Under the pieces are notes generated by a model. It saw only the letters and a list, made by a program, of their open reading frames with translations, had not been told where the DNA came from and did no database searches. The translations under genes and the position numbers were made by a program. Of a stretch of DNA of 64,000 nt, positions 55,951 to 64,000 are shown piece by piece. Numbering within the stretch: position 1 is the stretch's first letter; every line of letters starts with the position of its first letter. Source of the DNA: Salinisphaera shabanensis E1L3A (lineage in GTDB: Bacteria; Pseudomonadota; Gammaproteobacteria; Nevskiales; Salinisphaeraceae); contig NZ_AFNV02000021.1 in NCBI RefSeq assembly GCF_000215955.2, positions 1-64,000 of the forward strand, read 5' to 3'.

Positions 55951-56412
55951 ATGTCGAATCCGTTCGCCGATACGCTGCACCTGAGAGTGCGTGCGTCGGC
56001 GGCACATCGGGTGTTTATCGCGGTTTTGCATATTGCTGCGGCGGTGCTGATTACGCTCATGGGCATAGCGCGTCCATGGCTTTTCTTCTTGCTACCGGCC
56101 ATTGCGGTCGCTGGGCGGTATGCCTACCGGGATGCAAGCCTGGGTCGTCCAGGCAGCATCCACCATCTGCGCTGGCAGCACGACGGCCAGTGGCGTTGGC
56201 AAACAGCAAGCGGCGAGTGGGAGCGCGGTCGGCTGGTCGGCGTATTCACCGCAGGCGACTGGCTCGTCGTACTACGGCTGCGCGCAGAGCACCATCGGCT
56301 ACGCACGCGAACCTGTGTGTTGTTCCGTGACGCTCTACCGGTTCAAGCCCATCGTCATTTGCGCGCCCGCCTGACCATCGCACCCGCGCTGGATGCCCCC
56401 GACACGGCATGA
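55951..56412 (+). CDS. YgfX-like membrane protein
   Basis: A 153-aa protein with two hydrophobic helices (about residues 22-60) followed by a cytoplasmic beta-rich region with the WQHDGQWRWQTASGEW pattern. This is the architecture of YgfX (CptA), which is encoded next to sdhE in enteric bacteria and has been described both as a toxin acting on cell-division proteins and as a partner of SdhE. Identity rests on architecture and position more than on strict motifs. It begins three bases after the sdhE stop. Confidence 0.75.
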   Translation: MSNPFADTLHLRVRASAAHRVFIAVLHIAAAVLITLMGIARPWLFFLLPAIAVAGRYAYRDASLGRPGSIHHLRWQHDGQWRWQTASGEWERGRLVGVFTAGDWLVVLRLRAEHHRLRTRTCVLFRDALPVQAHRHLRARLTIAPALDAPDTA

Positions 56413-56419
56413 GCTTCAC

Positions 56420-57844
56420 ATGAGCCTTGCGCGCATGGCTTTCGCATTACTTGTGCTGGCCGTGGTAAGCGTGGCGTCGACGAGCCTAGCGCGCCCGAGC
56501 AATATCGACTGGACCTCGTGTCCTGAGATGCCGGCAGCGTTTAGCGCGGCACAGATGGAATGCGGGTGGCTCGATACGCGGGAAACGATACAGGGCCAGC
56601 CGATACGCCTACGCGTGGCGATACTTCGTGCGCGTCCGGATCGGCGCGATCCGTCTCCGGTGGTGTATGTCCCGGGCGGCCCCGGCGAGAGTGCGGGTCT
56701 CGATGCGCAATCGTTGAGAGGCTGGCAGCGTTGGCAGCAGCAGGCCGGCTGGCCCCACGATATCGTGCTTTTCGACCCGCGCGGTACGGGCGAAAGCCGG
56801 CCGCGGATACGCTGCGTGCCCGATACGACGGCTCCGCTGCGCCCGCTCACTTCAACGCAGTCCGTTGATTCGTTTGCGCATGAGGCGGCGGTCGTGCGCC
56901 GTTGTCTTCAACAGCTGGGCGAAGACGGCATGCAGGCGCTCGGTCCGCATGCGCAAATACGAGATATAGCGACACTGCTCGACGGTCTTCGCGTCGAGCG
57001 CGCCACGCTGTGGGGTGTGTCGTACGGCACGCGTATTGCCCGGCTTTTCGCGCAACGCTACCCGGAACACGTCGATACGCTCGTGCTCGATTCGATCGTG
57101 CCGTTCAACCAGAACGAGTTGGCGGCGCTACCAACGCAGATCGATCGCGCGATCGAGCAGCTAGCCCAGGTTTGTACTGCACACAGCCACTGCGCCACGC
57201 GATCGCCGCGGCGTGCGATCGCTGCCTTGCTGGCGCGCTTCGAACGCCGGCCTGCCGTCGTTGCGCTTGTGCCCTATCGTGGTTTGCCGCCGCTGTTCGA
57301 GATCACGCCGTATCGGCTCTTGTTGATGATCCTGTTCGCCGCCTACGACAGCGGCCAGGAACAGGATACGGTTGTACGTATCGAGCGCGCTCTGCGAGGT
57401 CAGCCCGCCGCACTGGTACCGTTGGCCGCACGGGTGGCAGCGCAGGCGAGCAGTGGGTCGCGTAGCACGGCCGTGTTCTGGGCAACACGCTGCGCCTTGC
57501 ACGATGAACACGCTGGCGGTTCGAACGCCTGGCAAGACGCGCTCGCCGAAGCGCCGATGATTGCCCGGTATATCGAACAAGCCCCTCAGGGATCGGTCTG
57601 CGATGATTGGCCACTCGCTCGATACAAGACCGGTGCGGGCAGACCGGTCGATAGGCCAATGCTGGTGCTTGGCGGTATGGCCGACGTGGTCACGCCGCCG
57701 CGTTGGGGGCTCGCTTTAGCCACGGGTCACGCGTCGGCGCACTGGGCACCGATCACGGCGGCCGGACACGCGTCAACGTTATCGAATCGCGCGGCGCAGC
57801 GCGCGGTTGCGGATTTCCTGACCGACCGCAGTCAGCGTGATTGA
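56420..57844 (+). CDS. secreted TAP-like alpha/beta hydrolase
   Basis: A 474-aa hydrolase resembling tripeptidyl aminopeptidases. From ATG 56420 it has a signal peptide (MSLARMAFALLVLAVVSVAST), then VYVPGGPGESAG (oxyanion region), the nucleophile motif GVSYGTR, a helical lid, and a C-terminal TAP-like segment with LVLGGMADVVTPP and AGHAST supplying Asp and His. Secretion to the periplasm or outside is expected; peptides are a likely but unproven substrate. An ATG at 56393 would extend it into the YgfX gene, and ATG 56435 is another option. It is probably cotranscribed with the genes before it by overlap. Confidence 0.82.
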   Translation: MSLARMAFALLVLAVVSVASTSLARPSNIDWTSCPEMPAAFSAAQMECGWLDTRETIQGQPIRLRVAILRARPDRRDPSPVVYVPGGPGESAGLDAQSLRGWQRWQQQAGWPHDIVLFDPRGTGESRPRIRCVPDTTAPLRPLTSTQSVDSFAHEAAVVRRCLQQLGEDGMQALGPHAQIRDIATLLDGLRVERATLWGVSYGTRIARLFAQRYPEHVDTLVLDSIVPFNQNELAALPTQIDRAIEQLAQVCTAHSHCATRSPRRAIAALLARFERRPAVVALVPYRGLPPLFEITPYRLLLMILFAAYDSGQEQDTVVRIERALRGQPAALVPLAARVAAQASSGSRSTAVFWATRCALHDEHAGGSNAWQDALAEAPMIARYIEQAPQGSVCDDWPLARYKTGAGRPVDRPMLVLGGMADVVTPPRWGLALATGHASAHWAPITAAGHASTLSNRAAQRAVADFLTDRSQRD

Positions 57845-57863
57845 AAGCGGGATCGGCGTCGCC

Positions 57864-59525
57864 TTAGAGTGGCCGGTAAGCCACCCCGGGGCCGATCTCG
57901 CGTGAACGCTCTGGCGATAGCACGGTATGCATCGCACGCGGTAGCGTGTGCGGAAAATCGCTGATGAAATGCAAGCCCCGGCTTTCGCGTCGATCGAGCG
58001 CACTGCGGATGATCAACTCGGCAACCTGAGCGAGGTTGCGGAGTTCCAGCAACCCCGGGGTCACCCGAAAACTGCCGTAATAGTCGTGGATTTCACGACG
58101 CAGCAGCTCGATACGATGTAGCGCGCGCTCCAGGCGCTTGGTCGTGCGCACGATGCCCACGTAGTCCCACATGAAGCGACGCAATTCCTGCCAGTTATGG
58201 GCAACGACCACTTCTTCGTCCGAATCGGTTACCCGCGATTCGTCCCAAGCCGGTAGTGCCACCGCGGATTCGACGCGGTCGTTGCGCGCTTCGATATCGG
58301 CAGCTGCAGAACTTGCGTAAACAATACATTCGAGCAGCGAATTGCTGGCCATACGATTGGCGCCATGCAGCCCCGTGAATGCGCATTCGCCGATCGCATA
58401 GACGCCAGCGATATCGGTTCGACCGGCCAGGTCGGTAATCACGCCGCCGCAGGTGTAATGGGCCGCGGGCACGACCGGCAGCGGCTCGACGCTCATGTCG
58501 AGGCCCAGTTCGAGACAGCGCGCGTTGATGGCCGGAAAATGTTTCTCAATGAACGCCTTGCCGGCATGCGTGATGTCCAGCCAGACATGCGGTTGGCCGG
58601 TACGCTTCATTTCCGCATCGATGGCCCGGGCAACGACGTCGCGTGGCGCGAGCTCGGCCCGTTCGTCGTGGCGCGGCATGAAGCGGCTGCCGTCGGCCAG
58701 GCGCAGAACCGCGCCTTCACCGCGTAGCGCTTCGCTGATCAGAAAAGAGTGTGCCTTGGGGTGGTACAGGCAGGTCGGATGAAACTGCATGAATTCCATG
58801 TTCGCGACCCGCGCGCCCGCGCGCCAGGCCATGGCGATTCCGTCGCCGCTCGCTGCATGCGGATTACTGCTATAGAGATAAGCCAGATTCGCGCCACCCG
58901 TGGCCAGCACCACCTGGTCGGCGGCAAACGTGTGCACGGTGTCGGCTTCGATATCAAGCACATAGACGCCGCGACAGCGCCCACTGGGCTCGTAGGCGTC
59001 GGCCATGACAATCAGCTCCACCGCCATATGATGTTCGAATATGGTGATCTGCTCGCTGGCGCGAGTGAGCCCTTCGAGCGTTGTCTCCACGGCACGCCCG
59101 GTGGCATCGTCGGCATGGATGATACGGCGATGGCTGTGGCCGCCTTCACGGTTGAGATGATAGGCATAGCCCGACTCGGCGTCACTTTCGTCAGCGCGTG
59201 TGAACGGCACGCCGCGCTCGATCAGCCACTCAATGGCTTCGCGCGAATGCGACACGGTATGCCGGACTGCGGCTTCATCGCACAGCCCGGCGCCGGCGGC
59301 GAGTGTATCGGCGACATGTGCCTCGACGCTGTCGCCTGCATCGAGCACGGCCGAGATGCCGCCCTGGGCATATAGCGTGCTGCCCTCGGCGAGCGCGCCC
59401 TTGGAAATCACGGCGATGCGCCGGCCGCTGCGAGCCAGCCGCAGCGCGAGCGTCAGGCCGGCCGCGCCGCTGCCTACAACGACGACATCGAAGCGTTTGC
59501 AAACCTGTGGATCGGTCGATTGCAT
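57864..59525 (-). CDS. nadB: L-aspartate oxidase
   Basis: A 553-aa FAD enzyme that oxidises L-aspartate to iminoaspartate, the first step of NAD synthesis. The FAD motif [29 protein letters not shown], the substrate region [47 protein letters not shown] and [13 protein letters not shown] are all typical. The related SdhA lacks this exact set, and the enzyme lacks the covalent flavin His. The ATG at 59525 is chosen; the open frame extends upstream without conservation. It is transcribed divergently from rpoE, a classical arrangement in pseudomonads and relatives. Confidence 0.95.
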   Translation of the reverse strand: MQSTDPQVCKRFDVVVVGSGAAGLTLALRLARSGRRIAVISKGALAEGSTLYAQGGISAVLDAGDSVEAHVADTLAAGAGLCDEAAVRHTVSHSREAIEWLIERGVPFTRADESDAESGYAYHLNREGGHSHRRIIHADDATGRAVETTLEGLTRASEQITIFEHHMAVELIVMADAYEPSGRCRGVYVLDIEADTVHTFAADQVVLATGGANLAYLYSSNPHAASGDGIAMAWRAGARVANMEFMQFHPTCLYHPKAHSFLISEALRGEGAVLRLADGSRFMPRHDERAELAPRDVVARAIDAEMKRTGQPHVWLDITHAGKAFIEKHFPAINARCLELGLDMSVEPLPVVPAAHYTCGGVITDLAGRTDIAGVYAIGECAFTGLHGANRMASNSLLECIVYASSAAADIEARNDRVESAVALPAWDESRVTDSDEEVVVAHNWQELRRFMWDYVGIVRTTKRLERALHRIELLRREIHDYYGSFRVTPGLLELRNLAQVAELIIRSALDRRESRGLHFISDFPHTLPRAMHTVLSPERSREIGPGVAYRPL

Positions 59526-59630
59526 GACGAAAGCAAGTTGCGTCGCTACACTGAGCACCTCGACGCAAAGCGTCTCATTCGGTTGTGTAGCAGAAAGATG
59601 ACGGCTGGCAGCATAGCGCAAAATCGTTGC

Positions 59631-59657
59631 GAACTTATTTGCGAATCCGCGGTCTAC
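59631..59657 (+). promoter_or_regulatory. RpoE/AlgU-type promoter upstream of rpoE
   Basis: GAACTT and TCTAC are spaced 16 bases apart, close to the sigma-E/AlgU consensus GAACTT-N16-TCTGA. The start would be about 90 bases before the rpoE ATG and predicts autoregulation of the operon. Confidence 0.75.
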
Positions 59658-59747
59658 GTGGATAACGGCGTCGCAGCACGCAACAACGAAGAGGTTAATT
59701 CGCGCATCGATTGCTCTGGCTTACCAGATGTCCGGCGCTGCAGATAG

Positions 59748-60323
59748 ATGACTGAAGATGTCAGCGACGAGCAACTGGTAGCCCGTGCCCAGTCCGGCGA
59801 CGATCGTGCCTTCGACTTGCTCATTCGCAAGTATCAGCACAAGGTCGTGAAGCTGGTCGCCCGCTACGTGAGTCCGGCAGATGCGCCGGACGTCGCGCAG
59901 GAAGCCTTCATCAAGGCCTACCGGGCGCTCAACGGATTCAAGGGCAATAGCGCGTTCTATACATGGCTCTACCGCATATCGATCAATACGGCGAAGAACT
60001 TTCTGGTGGCCCGTTCGCGGCGCCCGGCAAGTCAGGATATCGACATCGCCGATGCCGAAGCATTCGGCCATACCGATCGCTTTTCGGAGCAGGACACGCC
60101 GGAAGCGTTGCTGGAAAGCGAAGAGATACGGGACGCGGTGATCGGTGCCATTCGCGAGTTGCCGGAAGATTTGCGCACCGCGATCATGCTCCGCGAGTTG
60201 GATGGCATGAGCTACGAAGAGATTGCACAATCAATGGATTGCCCCGTGGGTACGGTACGTTCGCGTATCTTTCGTGCCCGTGCGGCAATCGAGCAGAAAT
60301 TGGTGTCCCTGTCGGACAAGTGA
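59748..60323 (+). CDS. rpoE: ECF sigma factor RpoE (AlgU)
   Basis: A 191-aa extracytoplasmic-function sigma factor for envelope stress. Region 2 (DLLIRKYQHKVVKLVARYVSPADAPDVAQEAFIKAYRAL, in parts) and region 4 (LPEDLRTAIMLRELDGMSYEEIAQSMDCPVGTVRSRIFRAR) are complete and very close to AlgU/RpoE. The ATG at 59748 begins MTEDVSDEQLV. It heads the rpoE-mucA-mucB-mucD order and has a matching promoter upstream. Confidence 0.97.
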   Translation: MTEDVSDEQLVARAQSGDDRAFDLLIRKYQHKVVKLVARYVSPADAPDVAQEAFIKAYRALNGFKGNSAFYTWLYRISINTAKNFLVARSRRPASQDIDIADAEAFGHTDRFSEQDTPEALLESEEIRDAVIGAIRELPEDLRTAIMLRELDGMSYEEIAQSMDCPVGTVRSRIFRARAAIEQKLVSLSDK

Positions 60324-60330
60324 GGTCAGC

Positions 60331-61023
60331 ATGAACGAGCAGTTTTCCGCATTTCTCGACGGCGAGGCCACACGCGACGAGACGGACGCGGTGATCAGCG
60401 CTTTGTTGCGCGACGATCAGTTGCGTCAAAGCTGGGGGCGCCAGCACTGGCTGCGCACCACGCTACGCGCCCACAACGGCGAAATGGCTGTGCCGCTGGA
60501 CTGTAATTTCTCGGACCGGGTTATGGCGGCTATCGCCGAAGACCGCCCGGAAACCTCTGCGGCGCGACCGATTGCGGTGCCGATGCGGGTGGCGGCACGA
60601 CGTCGCTGGCGCAGCATGGCCGGATTGGCTGCCGTCGCTTCGGCTGCCGGTATCGTGTTGCTGGTGAGCAATCCCCTGCAGCGTGAAGGCGCCGGGGGCG
60701 ATACGCTGGCCAGCGCGTCGGGCAATGGCACGACCGCGACGACCACTGTGGCCGCACAAGGCGACACGGCAGGCCTGGGTGATGCCGGCTCGATGGTCGC
60801 ATCGAATCAGCTATCGAGCGACATGCTTCGTCAGGCGGGTCCGAGTCAGGCTGCCGTACAGCGTGGCCCGGCCGATCACTGGTCGGTATCGGACCCGGCA
60901 CTCGAAGATGAGCTCAACGGCTATCTTGTCGAGCACAACGGTTTGGCTCGCGGCTATGGCATGTCGGGGACGACGCCCGGGTTCGTGCGTGTCGCCACTT
61001 ATGGGCAGGATACGCCGCAGTGA
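60331..61023 (+). CDS. mucA: anti-sigma factor RseA/MucA
   Basis: A 230-aa single-span inner-membrane protein that holds RpoE inactive. The cytoplasmic RseA-N domain starts MNEQFSAFLDGEATRDETDAVI and contains the RQHWLRTTLRAH segment; the membrane helix is about residues 90-110. The periplasmic part is Ala/Gly/Thr-rich and ends in the GYLVEHNGLARGYGMSG segment typical of MucA. Proteolysis by a DegS-like protease would release the sigma factor. TGAGGT precedes the ATG seven bases after rpoE. Confidence 0.92.
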   Translation: MNEQFSAFLDGEATRDETDAVISALLRDDQLRQSWGRQHWLRTTLRAHNGEMAVPLDCNFSDRVMAAIAEDRPETSAARPIAVPMRVAARRRWRSMAGLAAVASAAGIVLLVSNPLQREGAGGDTLASASGNGTTATTTVAAQGDTAGLGDAGSMVASNQLSSDMLRQAGPSQAAVQRGPADHWSVSDPALEDELNGYLVEHNGLARGYGMSGTTPGFVRVATYGQDTPQ

Positions 61024-62036
61024 CGAGAGCGCTTTCTGCGTTCCTACTGCTGTTCGTTCTAACGGCGCTATGCGCAGCCGCTCAGGCCGCCGAGGCCGAG
61101 GCATCCGGCAATTCGGATGACTCAATCAACGCGCTGCTTGGACAGGCCTCGCAAGCCGTGCGTAGCGAAACCTACCGCGGCATTCTTGTTTATCTGCGTG
61201 AAGGCCAGCTCGACACGCTGCGCGTGATCCATCGCATGCAGGGTGGGTTGGAGCAGGAGCGCCTTGTTTCCCTGACAGGTCAGCCGCGCGAGGTCATTCG
61301 CCGTGGTGGCGTAGTGACGTCGATTCTGCCCAATAGTGAAGTCGTGCTGATTTCACGGCGCAAGCATGACGGCCTGCTTGGTAGCGTCGTTCAGTTTTCG
61401 GCCGACCGCATGCGCGAACATTACCGCGTCAGCGATATGGGCCAGCGGCGGCTGTCCGATCGTGTCGGGCGACTCGTGAGTATCGAGCCGCTCGATGGTT
61501 ATCGTTACGGCTATCGCATGCTTATCGATGACAAGACGTATCTGCCGCTCAAGCTCGATCTGGTCAGCGATGGCAATGTGCTAGAACAGCTCATGTTCAC
61601 GCAGATCGAGTTTCCGGAATCGATCAACGACAGCGAATTCGAGCCGGGCTACGACATACACGGCTTTCGCGTGATCAAGCACGAAGCGGTGCAGGTCGAG
61701 GACAAGCCTGTGCCTGAAGATGCGTGGAAACCAACCGATCTACCGCCCGGGTTTGAATTGGCCGAAGATGGTGTGCGCCGGGTGACAGAAAGCGGTTATG
61801 TACGCCAGATGCTGTTTACCGATGGCGTGGCAACCGTGTCTGCATTTGTTGCCCCGGCCGGCCTGCGCAAACCGCTGCAGGGCGCGACGACGATGGGCGC
61901 GGTCAATGCCTATGGCCACGTGGTGGGCGAGACCCAGATCACGGTCGTCGGCGAAGTGCCGGCGCGCACGGTCAAACGCATTGCCGAAAATCTGGTGCGC
62001 GAAACCCAATCCGCAGACAGTAACGGTTCGCCCTGA
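61020..62036 (+). CDS. mucB: sigma-E regulatory protein RseB/MucB
   Basis: A 338-aa periplasmic protein that binds MucA and protects it until lipopolysaccharide or misfolded proteins are sensed. The signal peptide (LSAFLLLFVLTALCAAAQAAEA) precedes the MucB fold with YRGILVYLREGQLDTLRVIHRMQGG, split at its ends, and the C-terminal GAVNAYGHVVGETQITVVGEVPA. The GTG start overlaps the mucA stop by four bases (GTGA). Confidence 0.94.
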   Translation: MTRALSAFLLLFVLTALCAAAQAAEAEASGNSDDSINALLGQASQAVRSETYRGILVYLREGQLDTLRVIHRMQGGLEQERLVSLTGQPREVIRRGGVVTSILPNSEVVLISRRKHDGLLGSVVQFSADRMREHYRVSDMGQRRLSDRVGRLVSIEPLDGYRYGYRMLIDDKTYLPLKLDLVSDGNVLEQLMFTQIEFPESINDSEFEPGYDIHGFRVIKHEAVQVEDKPVPEDAWKPTDLPPGFELAEDGVRRVTESGYVRQMLFTDGVATVSAFVAPAGLRKPLQGATTMGAVNAYGHVVGETQITVVGEVPARTVKRIAENLVRETQSADSNGSP

Positions 62037-62142
62037 CCCCGGCGGCGGACTGCGCTAATCTTGCGAGGCTGCCGTCGTGCATCGTGATCGAACACGGCGT
62101 CATGCGCCGGCACCCCCAAAGCCCGATTGAAAGCGAGTCGCA

Positions 62143-63591
62143 ATGAATCCTCAAACCCGCGCCGCACATGTATTGCTGCTTTTGCTGGTGAGCCTCGTAA
62201 TGCTCGCCGGTTGTGGAGAGGACGAGCCGGCTCCCATTGCAAGTAACGGCCAGCTGCCGGATTTCACGGGGCTGGTGAAGCAGGTGTCGCCGGCTGTCGT
62301 GAATATCAGTGCGGCGCCGCCCAAGGATTCCGATGAGGCAGAAGGCGGCGACAACAACGCGCTTGAGGGTTGGTTGCGGCGCTTTTTCGAAGACGGTCAG
62401 CAGCCGGGCGAACAAGGCCCAGTGCCGCCTGCGCCGGGTGGCTCGTTGCATGCGTCGCTGGGTTCGGGCTTCATCATATCCGACGATGGTTACATTCTGA
62501 CCAATCGTCATGTCGTGGCCAACGCCGGCCAGATCGTGGTCAAGCTCAACGACAGGCGCCAGCTCGTCGCCGAAGTGGTCGGCCAGGACAGTTACAGCGA
62601 TCTGGCTGTACTCAAGGTGGATGCAACCGATCTGCCCACGGTAAAGACTGGGGACCCGGACAAACTGCCCGTGGGTTCCTGGGTGGTGGCGATCGGCTCG
62701 CCGTTCGGCTTCGAAACATCGGTGACGGCCGGCATTGTCTCGGCCAAACAGCGCAGTCTGGCCAGCGATCAGTACGTCCCGTTTTTGCAGACCGATGTGG
62801 CGATCAATCCCGGTAATTCGGGCGGGCCGTTATTCAATCTCGCCGGTGAGGTCGTCGGCATCAACTCGCAAATTTACAGCCAGACCGGCGGCTATCAGGG
62901 CGTGTCGTTCGCGATTCCGATCGATATCGCCATGGACGTGGCCAAACAGCTGCGTAACAGCGGCAGCGTGACCCGGGGCTGGCTGGGCGTGCAGATTCAG
63001 GATGTCGACCGCGAACTGGCCGAGTCGTTCAAGCTCAAGCGTCCTGAAGGGGCGCTGGTCGCACGCGTCATGCCCGACAGCCCGGCCGAAGCCGCGGGCT
63101 TGGAAGCCGGTGATGTGATTCTTTCGTTCAACGATCAGCCAGTCGACTCGGCGGCCTCGTTGCCACCGCTGGTCGGTACTGTCGCACCCGGCGAAAGCGC
63201 GAGCGTCACGGTATTGCGCGACGGCGAGCGCGAAGAAATCGATGTGGAAATCGAGAAACTGCCCAAGGATCTGGCGGCGGCGACCGCGCCGGCGGAAGAA
63301 GAAAAACCGTTAGAACAACCATATGGTTTGACGCTGGAATCGCTGGATACGGCAGCACGCCGGGAACTCGAACTCGACCAGGGCGGCGTGCGCGTTACCG
63401 ACGTCGCCGACGGCGCGGGCGCACAAGCCGGACTAGAGCCGGGGGATATCGTACTCGCGGTCGGCTCACGTCACGTCGAGGATGTTGCCGCGCTACGTAA
63501 CGCGCTCGACAACGCCGATGGGCCGGTGGCACTGCTGGTCTGGCGCGAGGGCACGCGCCTGTATCTGGCGATGCGCCCTAAAAACAAGTGA
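62143..63591 (+). CDS. mucD: DegP/MucD-type serine protease with lipoprotein signal
   Basis: A 482-aa HtrA-family protease/chaperone of the cell envelope. The catalytic triad is His123 (TNRHVVA), Asp153 (YSDLAVLKV) and Ser226 (NPGNSGGPL); two PDZ domains follow (about 265-360 and 385-480). The N-terminus ends in a lipobox (LAGC, Cys24), so it should be lipid-anchored, whereas most DegP/MucD proteins are soluble. Gly at +2 does not suggest retention in the inner membrane. It lies 106 bases after mucB, completing the envelope-stress operon. Confidence 0.92.
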   Translation: MNPQTRAAHVLLLLLVSLVMLAGCGEDEPAPIASNGQLPDFTGLVKQVSPAVVNISAAPPKDSDEAEGGDNNALEGWLRRFFEDGQQPGEQGPVPPAPGGSLHASLGSGFIISDDGYILTNRHVVANAGQIVVKLNDRRQLVAEVVGQDSYSDLAVLKVDATDLPTVKTGDPDKLPVGSWVVAIGSPFGFETSVTAGIVSAKQRSLASDQYVPFLQTDVAINPGNSGGPLFNLAGEVVGINSQIYSQTGGYQGVSFAIPIDIAMDVAKQLRNSGSVTRGWLGVQIQDVDRELAESFKLKRPEGALVARVMPDSPAEAAGLEAGDVILSFNDQPVDSAASLPPLVGTVAPGESASVTVLRDGEREEIDVEIEKLPKDLAAATAPAEEEKPLEQPYGLTLESLDTAARRELELDQGGVRVTDVADGAGAQAGLEPGDIVLAVGSRHVEDVAALRNALDNADGPVALLVWREGTRLYLAMRPKNK

Positions 63592-63650
63592 ACAGGGCGG
63601 CCTTCGGCTGAAACTCGCGTCGTTGAGCGCGTATACTCTAGCCTGATCGC

Positions 63651-63683
63651 ATCGCCCCGGTTTTCTGCCGGGGCGATTGTTTT
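63651..63683 (+). terminator. hairpin terminator between mucD and lepA
   Basis: A perfect ten-base stem (ATCGCCCCGG/CCGGGGCGAT) with a seven-base loop is followed by TGTTTTA. It lies about 60 bases after the mucD stop and 33 before lepA. The T run is short, so it may only attenuate into lepA. Confidence 0.7.
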
Positions 63684-63715
63684 ATGTCGCCATCGCGCGC
63701 TGCAATGAAGTCCTG

Positions 63716-64000
63716 ATGCAATCACGCATACGCAACTTTTCCATCATCGCCCATATCGACCACGGCAAGTCGACGCTCGCGGATTGTTTCATCAAGACCT
63801 GCCATGGCTTGACCGAACGCGAAATGGCCGAGCAGGTGCTCGACTCGATGGACCTCGAGCGCGAGCGTGGCATCACGATCAAAGCCCAGGCCGTGACGCT
63901 GGACTACGAAGCCGCGGACGGCGAAACCTATCACCTGAACTTCATCGATACGCCGGGACATGTGGACTTCTCCTACGAAGTCTCGCGCTCGCTGTTTGCC
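63716..64000 (+). CDS. lepA: elongation factor 4 (LepA), 5' part only
   Basis: Ribosomal back-translocase GTPase; the window ends after 95 codons. The G1 motif AHIDHGKST (about residues 12-20), the switch-I region [16 protein letters not shown] and the G3 motif [16 protein letters not shown] are intact, which is specific for LepA. ATG at 63716. In many gammaproteobacteria lepA follows the mucD/rseC end of this operon and precedes lepB; the rest lies beyond the window. Confidence 0.96.
   Translation, partial: MQSRIRNFSIIAHIDHGKSTLADCFIKTCHGLTEREMAEQVLDSMDLERERGITIKAQAVTLDYEAADGETYHLNFIDTPGHVDFSYEVSRSLFA

Overview
The window is a GC-rich chromosomal segment of a gammaproteobacterium. Gene content and order (thrS-infC-rpmI-rplT-pheST-ihfA-merR, sdhCDAB-sdhE-ygfX, nadB divergent from rpoE-mucA-mucB-mucD-lepA) fit that class. 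The overall gene set looks like a halophilic marine lineage such as Salinisphaera; this genus guess is inference from recall, not a search result. No rRNA, CRISPR array, integrase or transposase was found, and the sequence reads as one continuous chromosome.

Layout. 0-14.9 kb: carbon and stress genes. These are a LOV-GGDEF diguanylate cyclase, a prolyl iminopeptidase, an unidentified polytopic membrane protein, an operon of a TAXI-TRAP transporter with a two-subunit 3-oxoacid CoA-transferase, a lipoprotein sugar dehydrogenase, an SDR, a large catalase, an alkyltransferase-like protein and a thiolase. 14.9-33.9 kb: an oxygen/nitrogen-oxide respiration island. The plus strand carries nnrS-sirB2, a 43-codon gene with norCBQD, then nirK. 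The minus strand carries ccoNOQP, a small membrane gene, ccoGHIS, a TauE/SafE-like gene, azurin, and a DUF3565 gene after a terminator. Four FNR/DNR-type boxes (TTGAT/C-N4-A/GTCAA) precede nnrS, the nor cluster, nirK and ccoN, which ties the island into one low-oxygen/NO regulon. 34-46.7 kb: tRNA-Asn, uvrB, a frameshifted nucleoside-kinase-like gene, tRNA-Val, the translation operon from thrS to a MerR-type gene, tRNA-Pro, gluQ and a DUF6231-like gene. 46.8-64 kb: ompA-like porin, prfB with its programmed frameshift, lysS, ygfZ, the succinate dehydrogenase operon framed by assembly factors, a secreted TAP-type hydrolase, nadB, the envelope-stress sigma factor operon and the start of lepA.

How the parts work together. 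The island would let the cell use traces of oxygen through the cbb3 oxidase, reduce nitrite to NO with NirK and remove NO with NorCB; azurin is a plausible electron carrier. No nitrate reductase or nitrous oxide reductase is in the window, so the visible chain runs only from nitrite to N2O. Two enzymes of this chain carry extra electron-transfer domains: NorC has a second c-heme domain and NirK an N-terminal cupredoxin. I did not find a wholly unknown multi-gene system. The most unusual items are those domain fusions, the 43-aa protein heading the nor cluster, the AUC start of infC, the palindrome before pheS, and the TRAP/CoA-transferase pairing.
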